DNA of 35,803 nt from Dysgonomonas sp. Marseille-P4677. Its GTDB lineage: Bacteria; Bacteroidota; Bacteroidia; Bacteroidales; Dysgonomonadaceae. Every line of letters begins with the position of its first letter. The first letter of the stretch is position 1. This document shows, in pieces, positions 14,717-24,368 of this stretch. Location of the stretch: positions 1-35,803 of the forward strand of contig NZ_JAEPKU010000033.1 of the NCBI RefSeq assembly GCF_016652235.1, written 5' to 3'. The translations under genes were made by a program, and so were the position numbers. The notes beneath the pieces are model-generated. The model did not search any database and was not told the origin of the DNA. It was given only the letters and a program-made list of their open reading frames with translations.

Positions 14717-17700
14717 CTACTTGTTCCAGACTCTCGGTGCCGGTACAGGCTTCAGCGGTTGTCTATTTTTCAGATCTTTCATAACCTCTTCTATCGCTCT
14801 GTCGAGTTGTTGATCTTCTCCATTCCATTCTTTGATCGGATCGTTATCGATTAGTATATCCGGGTCTACACCATGATTCTCAATAATCCATTGTCCTGTT
14901 TTGGCATCATAACTCGTAAAGAAAGGGACACGTATATCAGTGCCATCGATAAATGGCATTGAACCGGAAATACCTACAATACCACCCCATGTACGTGTTC
15001 CTATCAGTTTACCCAGTCCTAAAGCACGGAATCCCCAAGGGAATAAATCTCCGTCAGAAGCCGAATATTTATTAATCAAACATACTTTAGGTCCTACTTG
15101 TACTGCATCAGGAACTGTTCCAATACGATTTGAACCGCGGCGCATAGTCAGACGATACGGTTCTCGAGAAAGACGTTCGAGTATCATAGGCGACACATTA
15201 CCTCCTCCATTTGCACGGTCGTCAATTATCAAGCCTTCTTTATCAAGTTGAGGATAAAAATAACGGGAAAATTCATTTAATCCCTCCGGTCCCATATCAG
15301 GAATATAAATATATCCTATTTTGCCATTCGAGGCCTTTTCAACTTTCTTTATATTACTTTGCACCCATTGGTAGTGATACAGAGAGTGTTCTTCTGTTAA
15401 CGGACTTATTACTATTTTACGGGCCCCATCTAATTGAGCTTTACTATTTAATGATATCTCGGTAGGGACTTCGGCTTTACCAACCAAAAGAGAAAACATA
15501 TCTTTTACGCTATTTGTCGGTATCCCGTCTATAGCTACAATAAAGTCGCCGACTTTAGCATCTATACCCGCCTCAGTTAATGGAGAACGTAATTTTTTGT
15601 TCCAAGAGGCTCCTTGCAATATTTTTTCGATACGGAAGAAGCCACTATTGTCTCGGTATATTTCAGCCCCTAACAATCCGGTACTTATGCGTTCAGGACG
15701 ATCAAGTTCTCCCGGATTTACATATGCATGTCCACAATTTAACTCTCCTATCATTTCTCCTATTATATAATTCAGATCTAAACGAGTCTTCACATAAGGC
15801 AATAGGACGGAATACTTTTCTTTTATCGCCTTCCAATCTACTCCATGCATATTTTCCACATAAAACCCATCACGATATACACGCCACGCTTCATCGAATA
15901 TTTGTGCCCACTCCTGAGGATAGTCAGTCTGAATTTTCATATTCGATAAATTAACCGGGTCTTTTAGCTCCACTTTTGATGCCGGGAGATTCATTACAAA
16001 AATCTGATTGTTTTTTAAGAATAATGCTTTTTTATCATGATTATTCATATACAATGCTGCACCTTCGGTTATCGTCTCTTCCTTTTGCTTTTTTAGGTCA
16101 AAAACTAAAACTGCACCTTGCTTATTATAATATACCTTATCACCATCAGCATAAAAGCCCCAGTAATATGCTGGGGCAACAGGCAATTTTATAATCCTGT
16201 CAGCAATTCCTTCAATATCGATTTTAACAAGGTTTTCGGTTTCTTTTTTCTCAGCATCGAGCTTCTTTTTATCATCTTTTGGAGTGTCAGCACTTTCTAT
16301 TTTTACAATAGCGTCTTTTTCCAGAAACGGAGAAGAAGTGTCTTTTGATAGCAATGCCAAATAAATACCGTTAGATGCCTGATATATGTGATTCCACTCT
16401 TTTGTACCATACATAGGATTAAAATCGCGAGCAGATGTAAATATCAGATACTTCCCATCTTTACTAAAAGCAGGAGAATAAGACTCATACCATTTATCAG
16501 TGACAGCATATTCCTTTTTATCAGTAATATTGAAGACATAAACTACATTAAATTCATTCGCCTCCATACGACTATATGCCAACCATTTACTATCAGGTGA
16601 GAATGTCACGCCTTGTGGTTCCCCGGCTGGATCTTGTAATAATACCGATTTTTGCTTTGATGCTATATCCAGTAAGTTTATTCTATTTTTTCGATCTGTA
16701 TAAACTATAGATTTAGAATCGGGACTCCATTCAAAATTACGTATGTAGGTATCGTTGTTTTTTGTTAGTTGTATAGGTGCAGACCCTATTGCTTCTTGCA
16801 GATATAATTCTGTTTCACCTGTAGCATCAGATATATAAGCGATTGATTTTCCATCAGGAGACCATTGCGCATTACGATCGTGAGCACCAGGGGAACGGGT
16901 TATGTTTTTTGTTACTCCTTTTTCTGCCGGAATATTAAATACTTCCCCACGGGTAGTAACAGCTAAGCGTTCTCCGTCAGGAGAAATACTCATTGCCCGA
17001 AGATACTTCTCTCCGTTTTTAATGTCACTCCGCGCATAAATATTATCTGAAGATAAAGATATATTGATTTTCTCAGGCTGTTTGCTTGTTACATCCAATT
17101 TGTAAATATAACCTCCGTTTTCAAAAACTATAACATTTCCGTTATGGCTTGGAAATTTCACATCATATTCAGTAAAGTTGGTGACCTTATTGGTTTGTTT
17201 TGTCTTTGTGTTATAAACAAAAACATTCATTATGCGATCCCTATCGGAAATGAAATAAATATCGTCGCCAATCCACATTGGCATAATGTCTTGCGCATCA
17301 TTATTGGTTATATTTTCTATCGACTTCGCCGATGGATCATATATCCAGATATCATCAGCCATACCACCCTTATAATATTTCCATGTACGGAATTCACGCA
17401 TTACACGATTGTAGGCTAACTTCTTCCCATCAGGAGAATAGCTGCAAAAACCACCTTCAGGCAGTGGTATAACATTAGACAACCCTCCTTCATTATTCAC
17501 TTGATATAGCTTTCCTGTAAATCCATCGCCAATACGATTTCTGTACACGATATTCTTCCCATCGGGAGTCCATGTCATGACTATATTATTTGGCCCCATG
17601 CGGTCACCCAGGTCATCACGGCCATTTGTTGCAGTATAAGTGATACGCAAAGGTTCGCCTCCATTGGATGGAATCGTGAATACTTCTGTATTTCCATCAT

Positions 17701-17944
17701 ATTGTCCTGTAAAAGCAATCGTTTTACCATCAGGTGAGAATTTAGGAAACATTTCATATCCAACATGCGAAGTAAGTCGCTTAGCTTCACCTCCTCTGAT
17801 TGAGACTTTATATAAGTCGCCTGCATAAGAAAAAACTATTTCTTGTCCGTTTGTCGAGGGGAAGCGTAGCAGCCTTGCTTCCTGGGCAAATATCAAAGGC
17901 ATGAATACCATTGATATTAGTAAGGATAGGATGATTTTTTTCAT
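14717..17944 (-). CDS. Tricorn-like S41 protease, secreted
   Basis: This 1075-residue protein has a signal peptide (about 1-20, ending near FAQ) and an N-terminal propeller built of TolB/WD40-like repeats with recurring FSPDGK and WSPDGKSI motifs. A PDZ domain (about 775-850; EAGIDAKVGDFIVAIDG) and a C-terminal S41 domain follow. Compared with Thermoplasma tricorn, the nucleophile is Ser963 with Asp964 (SASDGD), the catalytic His is His739 (GHAYV) and the Glu is Glu1022 (ENHGVDPD). The Ser that precedes the His in tricorn is Gly738 here. By family it degrades peptides; the signal peptide indicates periplasmic or outer-membrane location rather than cytosol. It is a single-gene unit with its own promoter box and terminator. 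Confidence 0.9.
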   Translation of the reverse strand: MKKIILSLLISMVFMPLIFAQEARLLRFPSTNGQEIVFSYAGDLYKVSIRGGEAKRLTSHVGYEMFPKFSPDGKTIAFTGQYDGNTEVFTIPSNGGEPLRITYTATNGRDDLGDRMGPNNIVMTWTPDGKNIVYRNRIGDGFTGKLYQVNNEGGLSNVIPLPEGGFCSYSPDGKKLAYNRVMREFRTWKYYKGGMADDIWIYDPSAKSIENITNNDAQDIMPMWIGDDIYFISDRDRIMNVFVYNTKTKQTNKVTNFTEYDVKFPSHNGNVIVFENGGYIYKLDVTSKQPEKINISLSSDNIYARSDIKNGEKYLRAMSISPDGERLAVTTRGEVFNIPAEKGVTKNITRSPGAHDRNAQWSPDGKSIAYISDATGETELYLQEAIGSAPIQLTKNNDTYIRNFEWSPDSKSIVYTDRKNRINLLDIASKQKSVLLQDPAGEPQGVTFSPDSKWLAYSRMEANEFNVVYVFNITDKKEYAVTDKWYESYSPAFSKDGKYLIFTSARDFNPMYGTKEWNHIYQASNGIYLALLSKDTSSPFLEKDAIVKIESADTPKDDKKKLDAEKKETENLVKIDIEGIADRIIKLPVAPAYYWGFYADGDKVYYNKQGAVLVFDLKKQKEETITEGAALYMNNHDKKALFLKNNQIFVMNLPASKVELKDPVNLSNMKIQTDYPQEWAQIFDEAWRVYRDGFYVENMHGVDWKAIKEKYSVLLPYVKTRLDLNYIIGEMIGELNCGHAYVNPGELDRPERISTGLLGAEIYRDNSGFFRIEKILQGASWNKKLRSPLTEAGIDAKVGDFIVAIDGIPTNSVKDMFSLLVGKAEVPTEISLNSKAQLDGARKIVISPLTEEHSLYHYQWVQSNIKKVEKASNGKIGYIYIPDMGPEGLNEFSRYFYPQLDKEGLIIDDRANGGGNVSPMILERLSREPYRLTMRRGSNRIGTVPDAVQVGPKVCLINKYSASDGDLFPWGFRALGLGKLIGTRTWGGIVGISGSMPFIDGTDIRVPFFTSYDAKTGQWIIENHGVDPDILIDNDPIKEWNGEDQQLDRAIEEVMKDLKNRQPLKPVPAPRVWNK

Positions 17945-17975
17945 AATATATAAGCTGTTTCATTTAGTAAGAAAA

Positions 17976-17983
17976 CAAAGTTA
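17976..17983 (-). promoter_or_regulatory. Candidate -7 box for tricorn-like gene
   Basis: TAACTTTG on the reverse strand matches TAnnTTTG, 31 bases before the ATG at 17944. No clear -33 element is seen. Confidence 0.5.
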
Positions 17984-18300
17984 ATGTCTTTGCCTTGAAA
18001 AGTAATATAGTTTCAGATGCTTTTTCTTAGTAGCTTAAGATTTAGCGGAATAATATATTTTTATCTATATTGGTATTGAGCCCTAAAGTAAAGGTCTGGA
18101 TGAGGATCGGGTTTAATTGAGAAAAAATCTAAAAACTGTAACTTTTGTCACCTTTTAGTTAAAATTAGCTCCAACCTTATGCTTACGCTATATAGAATCT
18201 TTAGAATATTATTGTCACTTATAAGCACTCTATCTCCTTTACTTATTTTAGTATCACTCATGACAAACAATAATTACCAATTACGATGATATGAGCAATA
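17984..18300. other. 317-base intergenic stretch without a convincing gene
   Basis: Between the tricorn promoter and the pnp terminator I see no tRNA, repeat or strong hairpin. The only tidy frame is a reverse-strand 37-codon ORF (18148-18261, beginning MSDTKISKGDRVLI). It has no promoter box and no homologue I recognise. It may be a decayed gene or chance. Confidence 0.4.
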
Positions 18301-18327
18301 AAAAAGGACAGCCCTTAAAGCTGCCCT
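18301..18327 (-). terminator. Intrinsic terminator of pnp
   Basis: On the reverse strand AGGGCAGC and GCTGTCCT (18320-18327 and 18305-18312) form an 8-base stem with one G-U pair and a 7-base loop, followed by TTTTTT. It starts about 20 bases after the pnp stop. Confidence 0.8.
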
Positions 18328-18348
18328 AATTTTACATATAGTGATAGA

Positions 18349-20511
18349 TTAATTATTTCCGTCATTGTTCTTTTGAAGAGGCCTTTCAGGTCTTGGCGGA
18401 CGAGGAAGAAGCGCTTTTCGAGAAAGCTTGATCTTGCCCGATTTTGGATCTATATCCACCAACTTAAGCTCCATTATATCACCTTCCTTAATTCCTGTTT
18501 TTTCCATATCATCGATACGATCCCATGAAATCTCAGAAATGTGAAGTAATCCGTCTTTTCCCGGAAGGAATTCGCAGAATGCTCCATAAGGCATTATAGA
18601 ACGTACTTTACATTCATACACTTTACCTATTTCAGGAACAGCAACAATACCTTTAATTTTATTCATCGCTGCCTCAATTGATGTTCTATTGTTAGCAGAA
18701 ACTTCAACACGACCCTGATTATCAATCTCCTCAATAGTCACCACAGCACCGGTTTCTTCCTGGATTCCTTGTATTATCTTACCTCCAGGCCCGATAACAG
18801 CTCCAATGAATTCTTTCGGTATCATAATAACTTCGATACGAGGAGCATTCTCTTTGAAATCTTCTCGTGGAGCCGGCAATGTCTCTAGTACCTTACCCAT
18901 AATATGCAAACGTCCTTCACGCGCTTGATTTAAGGCCTTCTCAAGTATTTCGAACGATAATCCGTCTACTTTGATATCCATCTGAGTAGCAGTAATACCA
19001 TCTTTAGTTCCACACACTTTAAAATCCATATCTCCTAAATGGTCTTCGTCTCCAAGTATATCTGAAAGGACTGCAAAATTAGTTCCTTTCTTCTCCGAGA
19101 TAAGTCCCATCGCAATACCTGTCACAGGCTTCTTAATCTGTACCCCTGCATCCATCAACGCCAATGTTCCGGCACAAACTGTAGCCATTGAAGATGATCC
19201 ATTTGATTCGAGAATATCAGATACAACTCGGATAACATATGGATAATCTGAAGGGATCATAGGTTTCAAAGCACGGTGCGCCAGATTTCCATGACCAACT
19301 TCGCGACGTCCAACTCCACGCTGAGGTCTTGCTTCGCCTGTAGAGAATGGAGGGAAATTATAGTGTAATAAGAATCGTTCTTTACCGTTATTTAATACAT
19401 CATCAATGATCTTCTCATCAAGTTTAGTTCCCAATGTTACAGTCGTTAATGATTGAGTTTCACCACGAGTAAATATTGCAGATCCATGGGCTCCCGGCAG
19501 ATAATCCACCTCGCTCCAAATAGGACGAATTTCAGTTGTAGAACGGCCATCAAGACGCTTACCTTCATCAAGGATAGAACGGCGCATAGCTTCTTTCTCT
19601 ACATCGTGGTAGTAACGAGAGATTAAAGTTCCTTTTTCAGCTAACTCTTCTTCTGTAAGACCAGCTTTGTATTCTTCTACAATTGCAGCAAAATTATCGC
19701 CACGTTCGTGTTTATTAGTATTGCAAGATGTAGCTACTGCATAAGCTTTATCATAGCATTTAGCCCATACATCTTTACGTAATTCTTCATCATTATTCTC
19801 GTGACAGTATTCACGTTTTACTGTTTTACCAACAGCTTCCATCAATTCTATCTGAGCTTGACACTGAACTTTAATAGCTTCATGAGCTACTTTAATAGCT
19901 TCAAGCATTTCTGCTTCCGAAACTTCTTTGAATTCGCCTTCTACCATCATAATATTATCAATAGTAGCACCTACCATAATATCCATATCAGCCTGTTCAA
20001 GCTGTTTGAATGTAGGATTGAGTACAAACTGCCCGTCGACGCGAGCAACTCTAACCTCAGAAATCGGTCCATTAAAAGGAATATCAGATACAGCCAAAGC
20101 GGCAGATGCTGCTAATCCGGCCAATGCATCTGGCATATCCTCGCCATCGGCAGAAAACAGAATTATATTAACAAATACTTCAGCATGATAATCGTCCGGA
20201 AATAAAGGACGTAAAGCTCGGTCTACCAAACGGCATACCAATATTTCATAATCAGACGCACGTCCTTCCCTACGAAGGAAACCTCCCGGGAAACGGCCGT
20301 AAGCGGCAAACTTCTCTTTATACTCCACTTGCAGTGGCATAAAATCAACATCCGGCTTTGCATCTTTAGCTGCACAAACTGTAGCAAGCAACATGGTATT
20401 ACCCATACGCAACATAACAGAGCCATCAGCTTGTTTCGCTAGTTTGCCGGTTTCAATGGTGATAGTCCTTCCATCACCTAAATCGATACTCTTTGTAATC
20501 GGATTCATCAT
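18349..20511 (-). CDS. pnp: Polynucleotide phosphorylase (PNPase)
   Basis: This 720-residue 3'-to-5' exoribonuclease degrades RNA by phosphorolysis and forms a trimeric ring. Two RNase PH domains are joined by the helical domain. The second carries [15 protein letters not shown] and the catalytic aspartates in [18 protein letters not shown] domain follows ([19 protein letters not shown], about residues 560-620), then an S1 domain ([20 protein letters not shown], about 630-700) and a basic, proline-rich tail ([10 protein letters not shown]). All domains are intact and the length is normal. Two ATGs are adjacent (MMNP); either could be used. I find no rpsO beside it, unlike the arrangement in many bacteria. 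Confidence 0.97.
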   Translation of the reverse strand: MMNPITKSIDLGDGRTITIETGKLAKQADGSVMLRMGNTMLLATVCAAKDAKPDVDFMPLQVEYKEKFAAYGRFPGGFLRREGRASDYEILVCRLVDRALRPLFPDDYHAEVFVNIILFSADGEDMPDALAGLAASAALAVSDIPFNGPISEVRVARVDGQFVLNPTFKQLEQADMDIMVGATIDNIMMVEGEFKEVSEAEMLEAIKVAHEAIKVQCQAQIELMEAVGKTVKREYCHENNDEELRKDVWAKCYDKAYAVATSCNTNKHERGDNFAAIVEEYKAGLTEEELAEKGTLISRYYHDVEKEAMRRSILDEGKRLDGRSTTEIRPIWSEVDYLPGAHGSAIFTRGETQSLTTVTLGTKLDEKIIDDVLNNGKERFLLHYNFPPFSTGEARPQRGVGRREVGHGNLAHRALKPMIPSDYPYVIRVVSDILESNGSSSMATVCAGTLALMDAGVQIKKPVTGIAMGLISEKKGTNFAVLSDILGDEDHLGDMDFKVCGTKDGITATQMDIKVDGLSFEILEKALNQAREGRLHIMGKVLETLPAPREDFKENAPRIEVIMIPKEFIGAVIGPGGKIIQGIQEETGAVVTIEEIDNQGRVEVSANNRTSIEAAMNKIKGIVAVPEIGKVYECKVRSIMPYGAFCEFLPGKDGLLHISEISWDRIDDMEKTGIKEGDIMELKLVDIDPKSGKIKLSRKALLPRPPRPERPLQKNNDGNN

Positions 20512-20542
20512 AAATATTTTTTCTAAACTTCTTAAAATCGCA

Positions 20543-20550
20543 CAAAGGTA
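20543..20550 (-). promoter_or_regulatory. Candidate -7 box for pnp
   Basis: TACCTTTG on the reverse strand matches TAnnTTTG, 31 bases before the pnp ATG. The 234-base gap up to the next gene holds nothing else I can recognise. Confidence 0.5.
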
Positions 20551-20745
20551 AGCAAAGTTTTTGAAAATTAGAGGGATGGATACCTGAATTCTACAACGAG
20601 GCTATTTATGGCAACAATACCATCTTAACTGAAAATATCAGAAGTATAATATTCTCAGTCATTTTCTCTTCCCACAAGGCTTTGCTAATAGAATCAACTT
20701 CCTAGTAAACACGGAGAGCTTACTTTTAGGGAGCTAAAGTATTCT

Positions 20746-21537
20746 TTAAAATCCTCTCTGCCTCATTGCCTCAAACGTCAATACAGCTGTAGAGACCGAC
20801 ACATTGAGTGAATCAATTTTACCTCTCATCGGTATCTTTATGCGGGCATCAGCATTGTCGAGCCAAAAGTTTGTCAGCCCATCAGCTTCTGTACCCATGA
20901 TAATTGCCGATGGAATGGTAAAGTCTGTATTTTGATACCATTGTGAAGCTCGTAATTCGGCTGCAAATGATTTTATTCCTTTACTCGCTAAGTAATTTAG
21001 AGCTTCTTGCGAAGAACAAACTGCGGTCTGCACCGTAAACAAACAACCTACGCTTGATCGTATAGCATTAGGATTATAAAGATCTGTGGCAGGATCGCAA
21101 ACAATAACGGCATCGGCCCGTGCAGCATCTGCTGTTCGAAGTATTGCCCCAAGATTTCCGGGTTTCTCTACAGCTTCAAGTATTATAATAAATGGATTAT
21201 CTGACAACTTCAGGTTCGCCAAAGTATGTATCTGAGGTCTGCCCAGAATTAATAATCCATCCGAACCTTCACGATAAGCTATCTTCTCAAAAACTGCATT
21301 CGATACTTCATATAGTTTATTTTCGGGAATATTATTAAGTACGCTTGGATATTCCGTTCTCTCGAAGAGATCAGGGCAGACGAAAACAGAATCAATCTCA
21401 TAATTTGCCTTTAATGCAAGGCTTAATTCCCGAGCACCTTCTATTAAAAAAAGATTCTGCTCTTTACGTTCTTTACTTCTCGCAAGTTTTACAATATTCT
21501 TTATTCTGGAATTTTGAAGGCTTGTTATCTTTTCCAT
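20746..21537 (-). CDS. TrmH/SpoU-family RNA 2'-O-methyltransferase
   Basis: This 263-residue SPOUT methyltransferase has an N-terminal substrate-binding domain (about 1-100; SRIKNIVKLARSKERK, FLIEGARELSLAL) and a C-terminal knotted domain. The three SPOUT motifs are visible: PGNLGAILRTADA (126-138), IMGTEADGL (213-221) and IPMRGKIDSLNVSVSTA (235-251). By family it methylates ribose 2'-OH in tRNA or rRNA, with S-adenosylmethionine bound in the knot. The target nucleotide cannot be told. It is monocistronic, with a -7 box upstream, and no obvious terminator separates it from pnp. Confidence 0.92.
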   Translation of the reverse strand: MEKITSLQNSRIKNIVKLARSKERKEQNLFLIEGARELSLALKANYEIDSVFVCPDLFERTEYPSVLNNIPENKLYEVSNAVFEKIAYREGSDGLLILGRPQIHTLANLKLSDNPFIIILEAVEKPGNLGAILRTADAARADAVIVCDPATDLYNPNAIRSSVGCLFTVQTAVCSSQEALNYLASKGIKSFAAELRASQWYQNTDFTIPSAIIMGTEADGLTNFWLDNADARIKIPMRGKIDSLNVSVSTAVLTFEAMRQRGF

Positions 21538-21563
21538 CTTTTGGTAATACAGTTATTGAAATG

Positions 21564-21571
21564 CAAAAATA
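21564..21571 (-). promoter_or_regulatory. Candidate -7 box for RNA methyltransferase gene
   Basis: TATTTTTG on the reverse strand matches TAnnTTTG, 26 bases before the ATG at 21537. It is divergent from the box at 21605. Confidence 0.45.
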
Positions 21572-21604
21572 GAGATTAATTATAGACAAAAGCCTGTTAT
21601 TTTG

Positions 21605-21612
21605 TACCTTTG
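21605..21612 (+). promoter_or_regulatory. Candidate -7 box for DUF5715 lipoprotein gene
   Basis: TACCTTTG matches TAnnTTTG. The ATG is about 100 bases further on, giving a comparatively long leader of about 95 bases. Confidence 0.45.
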
Positions 21613-21713
21613 TATGCGAAAAATAAAAATAAAGAAGAAAATAGTTATACAAAACAGCAGATTCGAAAAGAGTACGCGCGTTTTATTTTACACAAAATAA
21701 GCTTTTTATAAAT

Positions 21714-22379
21714 ATGAAACATATCTGGATACTGCTGATGGGTATTCTTTCAATGGTAAGTTGTGGGTCAAAAGAACGAAATAGTGACGATAATGGAAAT
21801 GAAACTGGCAGTATAAAGAAATATACAAGATTCAACGGGAATTACAATAAAACATTTGGTGATTTACAAGATTTACATATAGCAGCGGCTATGGCAAATG
21901 GAGTAGGTCCTTTAGTATCGAGAGCAGATACAGCATTATATGAAGGCAAGTTAATACGGATTCCAAATGAGCTTTCAATATATAAAATTGACAGATTGAA
22001 GCATTCGATGCCATTTCTTGTACCTAAAGCCGCAACTCTACTTTCTGATATATGTCTTAATTTTAGGGATTCGCTTATAAGTAAAAAGATGGCAATGTAT
22101 AAACCTATTATTACAAGTATCACTCGTACAGATGATGATGTAACTGGTTTATCGAAAAGAAATAGAAACGCGAGTGAAAACTCAGCTCATAGATATGGAA
22201 CAACTTTCGATATTGCATGGACACGTTTCGAAAAGATCGATTCTTCTGATCCACGAACACTTGATGATGGGAGGCTCAAAGCAATATTAGGCCAAGTTTT
22301 ACATGATTTACGCGAACGGGACAGATGCTATATTAAGCACGAGCGGAAACAGTCTTGTTTTCATATTACAGTAAGATAA
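21714..22379 (+). CDS. DUF5715 lipoprotein, M15-like peptidase
   Basis: This 221-residue protein has a lipoprotein signal (lipobox around SMVSC, Cys17) and a DUF5715-type domain. The motif SAHRYGTTFD (157-166) matches the SxHxxGxxxD zinc-site signature of M15 D-Ala-D-Ala or LD-carboxypeptidases. The C-terminal CFHITV supplies the third ligand, so the probable zinc ligands are His159, Asp166 and His217. The domain contains the expected SITRT and NRNASENS segments. It is probably an outer-membrane or periplasmic peptidoglycan peptidase, but its activity is inference. truA starts 72 bases downstream without a promoter box, separated by a pair of overlapping inverted repeats. Confidence 0.8.
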   Translation: MKHIWILLMGILSMVSCGSKERNSDDNGNETGSIKKYTRFNGNYNKTFGDLQDLHIAAAMANGVGPLVSRADTALYEGKLIRIPNELSIYKIDRLKHSMPFLVPKAATLLSDICLNFRDSLISKKMAMYKPIITSITRTDDDVTGLSKRNRNASENSAHRYGTTFDIAWTRFEKIDSSDPRTLDDGRLKAILGQVLHDLRERDRCYIKHERKQSCFHITVR

Positions 22380-22443
22380 TCGATAATTTACATGTTAGTA
22401 AATCAGTAAACTATCGAATTTATATATCAGCTAATTTACTAAC
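22380..22443. repeat. Two overlapping inverted repeats before truA
   Basis: Hairpin A: TCGATAATTTAC (22380-22391) with GTAAACTATCGA (22406-22417), 11 of 12 paired. Hairpin B: GTTAGTAAATCAG (22394-22406) with CTAATTTACTAAC (22431-22443), 12 of 13 paired. The left arm of B lies in the loop of A, so both cannot form as simple hairpins. Neither is followed by a T-run. This could be an RNA switch, a processing site or a remnant element. Confidence 0.55.
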
Positions 22444-22451
22444 GATAAAAG

Positions 22452-23198
22452 ATGAAACGTTATTTTATATATCTGACATATAACGGAGAAAAGTATTGCG
22501 GCTGGCAAATTCAACCGAATGGGATGTCGGTACAGGAATCTCTTGAAAGTGCATTAGCTATTCTACTGCGAACACCTACCCCTATTGTTGGTGCAGGACG
22601 TACCGATGCAGGAGTGCATGCCCGTTTAATGACAGCTCATTTCGATAGCGAGCGAGATTTCGATCCAATTGAAATAACTAAAAGATTAAACAGCATTCTC
22701 CCTAAAGATATTTCTGTATACAAAGTAGTGGAAGTAAAGCCTGATGCCCATGCCCGTTTCGACGCGATATCAAGGCTGTACAAATACTACATTACAACCG
22801 TGAAAGATCCTTTCCTACATCATTTGAAATATAAGATCTTCGGAGATTTGGATATGGAAATGATGAATGCTTGTGCCAATATCTTGTTCGAATATGTGGA
22901 CTTTACCAGTTTCAGTAAATTACATACTGACGTGAAGACAAATAACTGCAAAATAATGATCGCTAAATGGGAAAAGCAAGACAATGATTATATCTTCACC
23001 ATCAAAGCAGACCGGTTTCTTCGCAATATGGTACGTTCTGTAGTAGGAACATTGCTTGAAGCAGGAAGGGGTAAAATAAGCATCGATGATATGCGCCAAA
23101 TAATAGAAGCAAAAGACAGAGGAGCAGCTGGAACTTCAGTTCCCGCCCATGCCTTGTTTCTTGAAGAAGTAGAATATGATAACCATATATTTATATAG
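22452..23198 (+). CDS. truA: tRNA pseudouridine(38-40) synthase TruA
   Basis: This 248-residue enzyme isomerises uridines 38-40 in the tRNA anticodon arm. It shows the TruA signature [11 protein letters not shown] with catalytic Asp52, the N-terminal [13 protein letters not shown] and the later RLYKYYI and [14 protein letters not shown] motifs. Length is typical. It is followed by nhaA after only 3 bases, and the eamA gene follows nhaA after another 3, so the three are one transcript. No promoter box lies in the gap before it, so it may be expressed from the promoter of the upstream lipoprotein gene. Confidence 0.96.
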   Translation: MKRYFIYLTYNGEKYCGWQIQPNGMSVQESLESALAILLRTPTPIVGAGRTDAGVHARLMTAHFDSERDFDPIEITKRLNSILPKDISVYKVVEVKPDAHARFDAISRLYKYYITTVKDPFLHHLKYKIFGDLDMEMMNACANILFEYVDFTSFSKLHTDVKTNNCKIMIAKWEKQDNDYIFTIKADRFLRNMVRSVVGTLLEAGRGKISIDDMRQIIEAKDRGAAGTSVPAHALFLEEVEYDNHIFI

Positions 23199-23201
23199 TT
23201 G

Positions 23202-24365
23202 ATGAGTAAAAATCTTTTGAGCGGAAGAACTTTAAAGAATTTCATGGAAAGTGAAAAGTCCGGAGGACTAACGCTTATAATATGTACTTTGATTTCCATC
23301 CTTTTAGCCAACTCAAGCTTAGGACAGAGCTATCTTTCTGCTTGGAACTTCCATTTAGGGAGCCATTCGGTTGCCGAATGGATAAATGACGGACTAATGG
23401 CTATTTTCTTCCTACTAGTAGGTCTAGAGTTAATTCAAGAAATACATGAGGGAGAACTATCAAACCTAAAACGTGCCATGTTGCCTGTATCGGGTGCATT
23501 AGGAGGAATGATTATCCCGGCAGGAATATATATGGCATTCAACTTTGGCACAGACACCCATGCCGGCTTTGGAATACCTATGGCAACAGACATCGCCTTC
23601 GCCTTAGGAATATTATCGTTACTAGGTAATCGTGTTCCTACATCTCTCAAAGTATTTCTTACGGCATTGGCTGTTATAGACGATCTTGGAGCAATTGTTG
23701 TTATTGCAATATTCTATACAACATCTCTTTCGTGGATAAGTCTGCTCATTGCTCTAGCTATATTTGGGATACTGCTTCTGCTTAATAAGAAGTTTCATGT
23801 AACTAATATGATAATATATATCATTGGAGGTATAGCAATGTGGTATTTTATGCTCCATTCGGGCATACATGCGACTATAGCCGGCGTTTTATTCGCAATA
23901 ACAATCCCATTCAAAAAAAGAGATCCCAAATGTCTGTCTAATAAGATGCAACATGCACTACACTACCCAGTAGCATTTATCATATTACCTCTATTTGCTT
24001 TAGCCAATACAGCAATGGTAATCGAGGGTAACTGGGATCAATCGATAGGCGAACCATTCGCTCTAGGCATACTATCAGGTCTGATAGTCGGAAAGCCGTT
24101 AGGCATAACCTTGTTCAGCTTTATTTCAGTCAAAAGTGGTCTTTGTTCACTGCCTAGAGGTGTAAAATGGAATGGGATGCTAGGAGCAGGTATGCTTGGT
24201 GGCATCGGGTTTACAATGTCTATATTCATCACCCTTCTCGCATTCAAAGGAGATGTACACTATATCAACGAGTCGAAGCTAATGATTTTATTGGCCTCTC
24301 TGGCTTCAGGTATTATCGGGTATACCTGGCTGAATTATGTTTTAAATAAAGAAAACAAACAATAA
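23202..24365 (+). CDS. nhaA: Na+/H+ antiporter NhaA
   Basis: This 387-residue inner-membrane antiporter exchanges Na+ (or Li+) for protons in pH and salt homeostasis. About 12 hydrophobic segments are present. The functional residues of E. coli NhaA are kept: Asp130 (ATDIAFALG, E. coli Asp133) and Asp160-Asp161 (AVIDDLGAIVV, E. coli 163-164), plus a lysine in IVGKPLGI that aligns with the helix 10 lysine. The frame could begin at the TTG directly after the truA stop, but the adjacent ATG (MSKNLLSGRT) is the better start. It is the middle gene of the truA-nhaA-eamA unit. Confidence 0.96.
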   Translation: MSKNLLSGRTLKNFMESEKSGGLTLIICTLISILLANSSLGQSYLSAWNFHLGSHSVAEWINDGLMAIFFLLVGLELIQEIHEGELSNLKRAMLPVSGALGGMIIPAGIYMAFNFGTDTHAGFGIPMATDIAFALGILSLLGNRVPTSLKVFLTALAVIDDLGAIVVIAIFYTTSLSWISLLIALAIFGILLLLNKKFHVTNMIIYIIGGIAMWYFMLHSGIHATIAGVLFAITIPFKKRDPKCLSNKMQHALHYPVAFIILPLFALANTAMVIEGNWDQSIGEPFALGILSGLIVGKPLGITLFSFISVKSGLCSLPRGVKWNGMLGAGMLGGIGFTMSIFITLLAFKGDVHYINESKLMILLASLASGIIGYTWLNYVLNKENKQ

Positions 24366-24368
24366 AAC

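Noticed and set aside
20551-20745. A possible small gene in the gap between pnp and the RNA methyltransferase
   Set aside because: The longest ATG-initiated reverse frame I traced there is under 20 codons, and I saw no convincing hairpin or repeat.
21614-21700. A 28-codon ORF directly after the -7 box of the DUF5715 gene
   Set aside because: Its ATG would precede the predicted transcription start, and its Lys/Ile-rich sequence looks like translated AT-rich leader.
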